This document shows, piece by piece, positions 7,840-10,335 of a stretch of 10,335 nt of DNA. Every line of letters starts with the position of its first letter. The stretch's first letter is position 1. Position numbers and translations under genes: made by a program. Source of the DNA: Phycisphaerales bacterium (lineage in GTDB: Bacteria; Planctomycetota; Phycisphaerae; Sedimentisphaerales; Anaerobacaceae); assembly GCA_011057845.1 (NCBI GenBank), contig DSDB01000490.1, positions 1 through 10,335 of the forward strand. The letters are read 5' to 3'. A model generated the notes under the pieces. That model saw nothing but the letters and a program-made list of their open reading frames with translations. It was not told the DNA's origin and ran no database searches.

Positions 7840-8643
7840 CTATGAATTCGGCAGGAGGATCGTGAAACATGCCCCCTGGCCCGGCGACGATTCCACACGG
7901 ATACACCCCCCATGCGCCTCAACGACCTTCTTGCAGAATGCCAACCCCAATCCGGACCCTGCCGAGCCCTTCGTGCTGAAGAACGGTTCAAAGATGCGGT
8001 CCATGACCTTCGGATCGACGCCGACGCCCGTGTCCGCCACCGAGATCCGCGTCGTTGGGCCTTCCTCCACGGCCTGCACCGTCAGAATCCCGCCGCCGGG
8101 CGTCATTGCCTGACGCGCATTAAGGATCAGGTTCATCAACGCCTGCTGGATATGAGCGGCCGAGACCCGCACGCGGGCCTGCGGCGCCACGTGCACCCGC
8201 ACGTCAATCCCATCCTTGTTCAGGTCGCGGCAGAGGCATGTGAACGCCCCATCCACCAGCTCGGCCGCCGACACGATCTCCGGCCTCTGCCCCGAGCCGT
8301 TCGCCAGCGCAAGAAGGCCCTCCATCACGGCCGCGGCACGCTCGCAATTCCGGGCGGTTTTGCGCAGCGCCTTTTCCGCCAGTTTCACATCCTCCGTATT
8401 CGCCATCGCCAGTTCCGCGTAGTTTCGCAGCGGCGTCAGGAGGTTGTTTATCTCGTGCGCAATCATGTACGTCAGCGTTCCGAGATTTGCCAGCGGCTCC
8501 AGACGCTCAATTTCGGCTCGCAAAAGGGCATTCTCATCCTGGCGGTCGGTCAGATGACGATGCAGGCTCCGCCGTTTCTCCAATAGGCTTGTCAATTTTC
8601 CGGCCTCGTTATAGAATCTGGCTGTAATCGACGCGCAGAGCAC
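7840..8643 (-). CDS. Soluble sensor histidine kinase without a recognisable sensor domain
   Basis: This protein of up to 267 residues is a two-component histidine kinase core. The N-terminal 55 residues are charged and Leu-rich, probably a short coiled coil (LLEKRRSLHRHL, ENALLRAEIERLEP). There is no transmembrane segment and no PAS, GAF or HAMP domain that I recognise. The dimerisation and phosphoacceptor helix carries H63 in MIAHEINNLLTPL. The ATPase domain shows the N box (NLILNARQAM, with N175), the G1 box DTGVGVD (204-210), the F box EPFF (219-222) and the G2 region SGLGLAFCKKVVEAHGG. Relation to NtrB-like kinases is plausible. The start is unsure: the GTG at 8643 has no ribosome binding site, while a TTG at 8595 follows GAGG at 8 bases and would leave 251 residues. 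It heads the leftward operon; no response regulator lies in the operon, but a lone REC protein is encoded divergently about 0.9 kb away. Confidence 0.9.
   Translation of the reverse strand: MLCASITARFYNEAGKLTSLLEKRRSLHRHLTDRQDENALLRAEIERLEPLANLGTLTYMIAHEINNLLTPLRNYAELAMANTEDVKLAEKALRKTARNCERAAAVMEGLLALANGSGQRPEIVSAAELVDGAFTCLCRDLNKDGIDVRVHVAPQARVRVSAAHIQQALMNLILNARQAMTPGGGILTVQAVEEGPTTRISVADTGVGVDPKVMDRIFEPFFSTKGSAGSGLGLAFCKKVVEAHGGCIRVESSPGQGACFTILLPNS
8589..8617 (+). promoter_or_regulatory. Sigma70-like promoter for the rightward gene series
   Basis: TTGTCA (8589-8594) and TAGAAT (8612-8617) each match the consensus at five of six positions and are separated by exactly 17 bp. Transcription would begin near 8624, leaving a leader of about 109 nt before the ATG at 8733. 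The promoter overlaps the 5' end of the divergent kinase gene, so kinase transcription and rightward transcription may interfere. Confidence 0.55.
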
Positions 8644-8663
8644 GCGATTTTATCCATATTAAC

Positions 8664-8669
8664 AGTATA
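8664..8669 (-). promoter_or_regulatory. Possible -10 box for the kinase operon
   Basis: On the minus strand TATACT matches the -10 consensus at five of six positions, within the most AT-rich patch of this region. No good -35 is seen at 16-18 bp; TTCAAG lies 21 bp upstream, which is too far. The predicted start is near 8657, upstream of both candidate kinase start codons. Confidence 0.3.
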
Positions 8670-8699
8670 TCGACTCCCACGATGGTTTTTCTTGAATCG

Positions 8700-8723
8700 G
8701 CCGCGGCCGGCCACGCCCGCGGC
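8700..8723 (+). promoter_or_regulatory. GC hairpin in the leader just before the 88-residue gene
   Basis: GCCGCGG (8700-8706) and CCGCGGC (8717-8723) can pair as a 7-bp all-GC stem with a 10-nt loop, ending 9 nt before the ATG at 8733. The left arm is part of a perfect 12-bp palindrome (8698-8709). It would fold over the place where a ribosome binding site belongs. GC-rich DNA produces such pairings by chance, so any regulatory role is inference. Confidence 0.25.
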
Positions 8724-8732
8724 GAAGACGCC

Positions 8733-8999
8733 ATGACGGACCACCAGATACTCGAGGAACTCCTGGCCTTGCTGGAAGGCAACGCCGTCACCGTCCGCAA
8801 CGAGCCTCTCGGCGGCGCCGGGGGAGGGCTTTGCACAGTCAAGGGCCGTCCGGTCTTCTTCCACGACACCGACGCCTCATCTTCCGATGCCGCCTGTGCC
8901 TGCGCCGAGGCCGTGGCCAGGACCGTCGATATTGAGTCCATCTACCTGCGGCCCGAAGTCCGCGACTTCATTGAAGCTCGCACAAACCGGCCGCACTGA
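8733..8999 (+). CDS. Small conserved hypothetical protein (88 residues)
   Basis: This is a small soluble acidic protein starting MTDHQILEELLALLEGNAV. An amphipathic helix is followed by VRNEPLGGAGGGLCTVKGRPVFFHDTDA, a beta-hairpin-like core with a Gly-rich turn, then an Ala-rich helix and a C-terminal part containing IYLRPEVRDFIEAR. I recall similar short proteins in planctomycete genomes, but this is memory and no function is known to me. It has no signal peptide or membrane segment. The frame also opens at an ATG at 8682; that start adds 17 low-complexity residues (AAAGHARGED) and has no ribosome binding site, so the ATG at 8733 is preferred, although its own upstream site (GAAGA) is weak. 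Two Cys near the third helix (CAC) are notable but of unknown meaning. It is probably first in a rightward series, 13 bp before the PfpI-family gene. Confidence 0.75.
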   Translation: MTDHQILEELLALLEGNAVTVRNEPLGGAGGGLCTVKGRPVFFHDTDASSSDAACACAEAVARTVDIESIYLRPEVRDFIEARTNRPH

Positions 9000-9012
9000 A
9001 AGGAATCCCCCC

Positions 9013-9528
9013 ATGCGCAAGAAGCGAGTCGCCATCATGGTGGACCAAATGTACCAGGTCCTCGAAGTATGGTATCCCTATTACCGCCTCAAGGAACAGG
9101 GGGTTGACGTCGATCTTGTCGCCGCCGAGGCACGGACTTCGTATCCCTCCAAGGAAGGCTACCCCTGTGTTTCCGACGTGGCGGCCCGCGACGCCGACCC
9201 GGGCGCCTATGACGCCATGATCGTCCCAGGCGGGTTCGCCCCGGACTTCATGCGGCGCAGCGGCGAGGTTATTGCCTTCGCCAGTGCCATGGTCGATGCC
9301 GGCAAGATCGTCGCCGCCATCTGCCACGGAGGATGGCTCCTTTGCAGCACCCGGGCCTTTAGGAACAGAAAGGCCACCTGTTTTATGGCCATCAAGGACG
9401 ACATTGTCAACGCCGGAGCCCACTATATCGACGCCGAGTGCGTGGTCGACGGCAATCTTATCACGGCCCGCAAACCCGACGACCTTCCCGCGTTCTGCCG
9501 GGCCATACTCAAAGCACTGGAAGTCTGA
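9013..9528 (+). CDS. DJ-1/PfpI family protein
   Basis: This 171-residue single-domain protein belongs to the DJ-1/PfpI superfamily, whose members include proposed proteases, deglycases, glyoxalases and stress proteins. The nucleophile elbow AAICHGGWLL places the reactive Cys at C104 followed by H105. Other family marks are YPYYRLKEQGVDVDLV (21-36), IVPGGFAPDFMR (70-81), IKDDIVNAGA (127-136) and ITARKPDDLPAF (150-161), which follow Pyrococcus PfpI closely. The acidic residue that normally sits by the catalytic Cys (E12 in PfpI) aligns with Q15 in MYQVLEVWYP, so activity may be changed. The ATG at 9013 has GAAAGGA at good spacing, overlapping the previous gene's stop codon. The frame extends upstream to 8887, but that part lies over the preceding gene and is a shadow. 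It is cytoplasmic, with no signal or membrane segment. The exact reaction cannot be assigned. Confidence 0.9.
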   Translation: MRKKRVAIMVDQMYQVLEVWYPYYRLKEQGVDVDLVAAEARTSYPSKEGYPCVSDVAARDADPGAYDAMIVPGGFAPDFMRRSGEVIAFASAMVDAGKIVAAICHGGWLLCSTRAFRNRKATCFMAIKDDIVNAGAHYIDAECVVDGNLITARKPDDLPAFCRAILKALEV

Positions 9529-9554
9529 TATTCCCAGACAGGAGCACAGCTCAC

Positions 9555-10034
9555 ATGCAGGATAAAGAACAGCCCCCCACCATTCTTGTCGTCGACGACA
9601 ACCTCCAGAACCTTGAACTACTCCAGGTCTATCTCGAAGACATCGACTGCCGCATCCTCACCGCCCAGGACGGCATCGAAGCCCTGGAGATGGTCGCCGA
9701 ACACCGGCCCGACCTGATACTCCTGGACATCATGATGCCCCGAATGAGCGGCTTTGAAGTCTGCGAGCGGCTCAAGGGCGACCCCGCCACCGACGACATT
9801 CCCATCATTATGGTCACGGCTCTCAGCGAGTTCGGAGATATCGAACGTGGCATCAGCGCCGGCACGGATGACTTCATCAGCAAGCCCGTCAACAAGCTCG
9901 AACTGCTCACCCGCGTCAAGACCATGCTCAAACTCAAACACCTCAGCGACAGACTCGAACGTACCCTCGCGTATCTCAGCGAGATCGAGAAACACGCCCA
10001 ACACGGCCAGTGCGATCAGGAACCGCCGCAATAG
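9555..10034 (+). CDS. Stand-alone REC-domain response regulator
   Basis: This 159-residue cytoplasmic protein is a phosphorylatable receiver. The acidic pocket is D14-D15 (LVVDDN), the phosphoacceptor is D58 (LLDIMMPRMSG), the switch Thr is T88 (MVTAL), and the conserved Lys is K110 (ISKPVN). The receiver ends near residue 125. A short charged helix follows (KLKHLSDRLERTLAYLSEIEKHA), then a polar tail, with no DNA-binding or enzymatic output domain. It therefore probably works through protein contact or as a phosphorelay step. The histidine kinase encoded divergently is the nearest candidate donor; that pairing is inference. The ATG at 9555 is preceded by AGGAG (9540-9544). The frame is open further upstream, but that sequence overlaps the PfpI gene. 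Spacing to neighbours is 26 bp upstream and 32 bp downstream, consistent with one transcript. Confidence 0.92.
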   Translation: MQDKEQPPTILVVDDNLQNLELLQVYLEDIDCRILTAQDGIEALEMVAEHRPDLILLDIMMPRMSGFEVCERLKGDPATDDIPIIMVTALSEFGDIERGISAGTDDFISKPVNKLELLTRVKTMLKLKHLSDRLERTLAYLSEIEKHAQHGQCDQEPPQ

Positions 10035-10053
10035 TCGAATCCGCGGCATGTGT

Positions 10054-10060
10054 AAGGAGA
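10054..10060 (+). promoter_or_regulatory. Ribosome binding site deciding a GTG start
   Basis: AAGGAGA is a strong Shine-Dalgarno match. Its AGGAG core ends 7 bases before the GTG at 10067, supporting that codon as the start of the last gene. Confidence 0.75.
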
Positions 10061-10066
10061 CCCATC

Positions 10067-10335
10067 GTGGCTGCACAACCCCAACCCAAAGGAGCATGGC
10101 TTCAGACGGTGGCCTTGTTTCTGCTCGGCGCCGTGTTGGCCGTATTGTTCTTCTGGCTGCTCGGCTTCGTTACACGCGATATCGGCAACCTGCGAGGGCC
10201 GGATCGGCACATCATCCGGGACAAGTACGTCAGCCCCAATCTCGACGAAGCGAGGACCCGTCTGAATCGGACCATCGCCGAAACGACGGCCGCCATCAAC
10301 GACAAGCAACAGCGGCAGGCTATCGTCCGCGACGC
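10067..10335 (+). CDS. N-terminal part of a membrane-anchored, probably coiled-coil protein (cut by window end)
   Basis: The reading frame begins with GTG after a strong ribosome binding site and is open to the window end (89 codons visible), so the gene is incomplete. The visible protein has a short polar N-terminus (AAQPQPKGAWLQ), one strong membrane segment at about residues 13-35 (VALFLLGAVLAVLFFWLLGF), then TRDIGNLRGPD and a charged stretch with helical, coiled-coil character (LDEARTRLNRTIAETTAAINDKQQRQ). This suggests a single N-terminal anchor with a long helical domain beyond it. I do not recognise the family with confidence. It lies 32 bp after the REC gene in the same direction, so it may share a transcript and could be a partner or output of that regulator; this is inference from position. 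Confidence 0.75.
   Translation, partial: MAAQPQPKGAWLQTVALFLLGAVLAVLFFWLLGFVTRDIGNLRGPDRHIIRDKYVSPNLDEARTRLNRTIAETTAAINDKQQRQAIVRD

Noticed and set aside
8887..9012. Upstream extension of the PfpI frame
   Set aside because: It overlaps the end of the 88-residue gene, is Pro/Arg-rich, and the ATG at 9013 has a strong ribosome binding site directly before the conserved domain.

Overview
The window is GC-rich, gene-dense bacterial chromosome with strong G/C preference at third codon positions, which also produces many long shadow reading frames. The gene content is an exported PBP4-type D-Ala-D-Ala carboxypeptidase, an exported PhoA-type alkaline phosphatase, a three-domain secreted GHL10-type glycoside hydrolase, and a small conserved protein of a kind I associate with Planctomycetes. 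Together these suggest a Planctomycetota bacterium (perhaps Phycisphaerae) or another PVC-group relative. This placement is inference; no rRNA or marker gene is present.

Layout. (1) 19-1416 (+): dacB-like PBP4 carboxypeptidase. It converges on (2) 1442-2830 (-): alkaline phosphatase. A 245-bp divergent intergenic region follows, holding a near-ideal extended -10 promoter that fires rightward into (3) 3076-5502 (+): secreted glycoside hydrolase-like protein. After a 54-bp convergent gap comes a leftward operon read from 8.6 kb to 5.56 kb: (4) a soluble histidine kinase, (5) a full-length DUF21-CBS-CorC/HlyC membrane protein, and (6) a shorter DUF21-CBS paralogue without the C-terminal CorC/HlyC domain. 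From the same divergent control region near 8.6-8.7 kb, a rightward gene series starts: (7) an 88-residue protein, (8) a DJ-1/PfpI-family protein, (9) a stand-alone REC-domain response regulator, and (10) a membrane-anchored, probably coiled-coil protein cut by the window end.

How the parts may work together. Genes 1-3 look like independent cell-envelope or periplasmic functions (peptidoglycan trimming, phosphate scavenging, polysaccharide handling). The two divergent groups from 5.56 kb to the end share a control region. They include a kinase without a sensor domain and a receiver without an output domain, which could form a two-component pair; this is inferred from proximity only. No mobile element, CRISPR array, tRNA or rRNA was seen. 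I found no convincing new biological system. The most notable points are altered active-site residues in the PBP4 and PfpI proteins, the unequal DUF21 pair, and the compact divergent control region at 8.59-8.73 kb.
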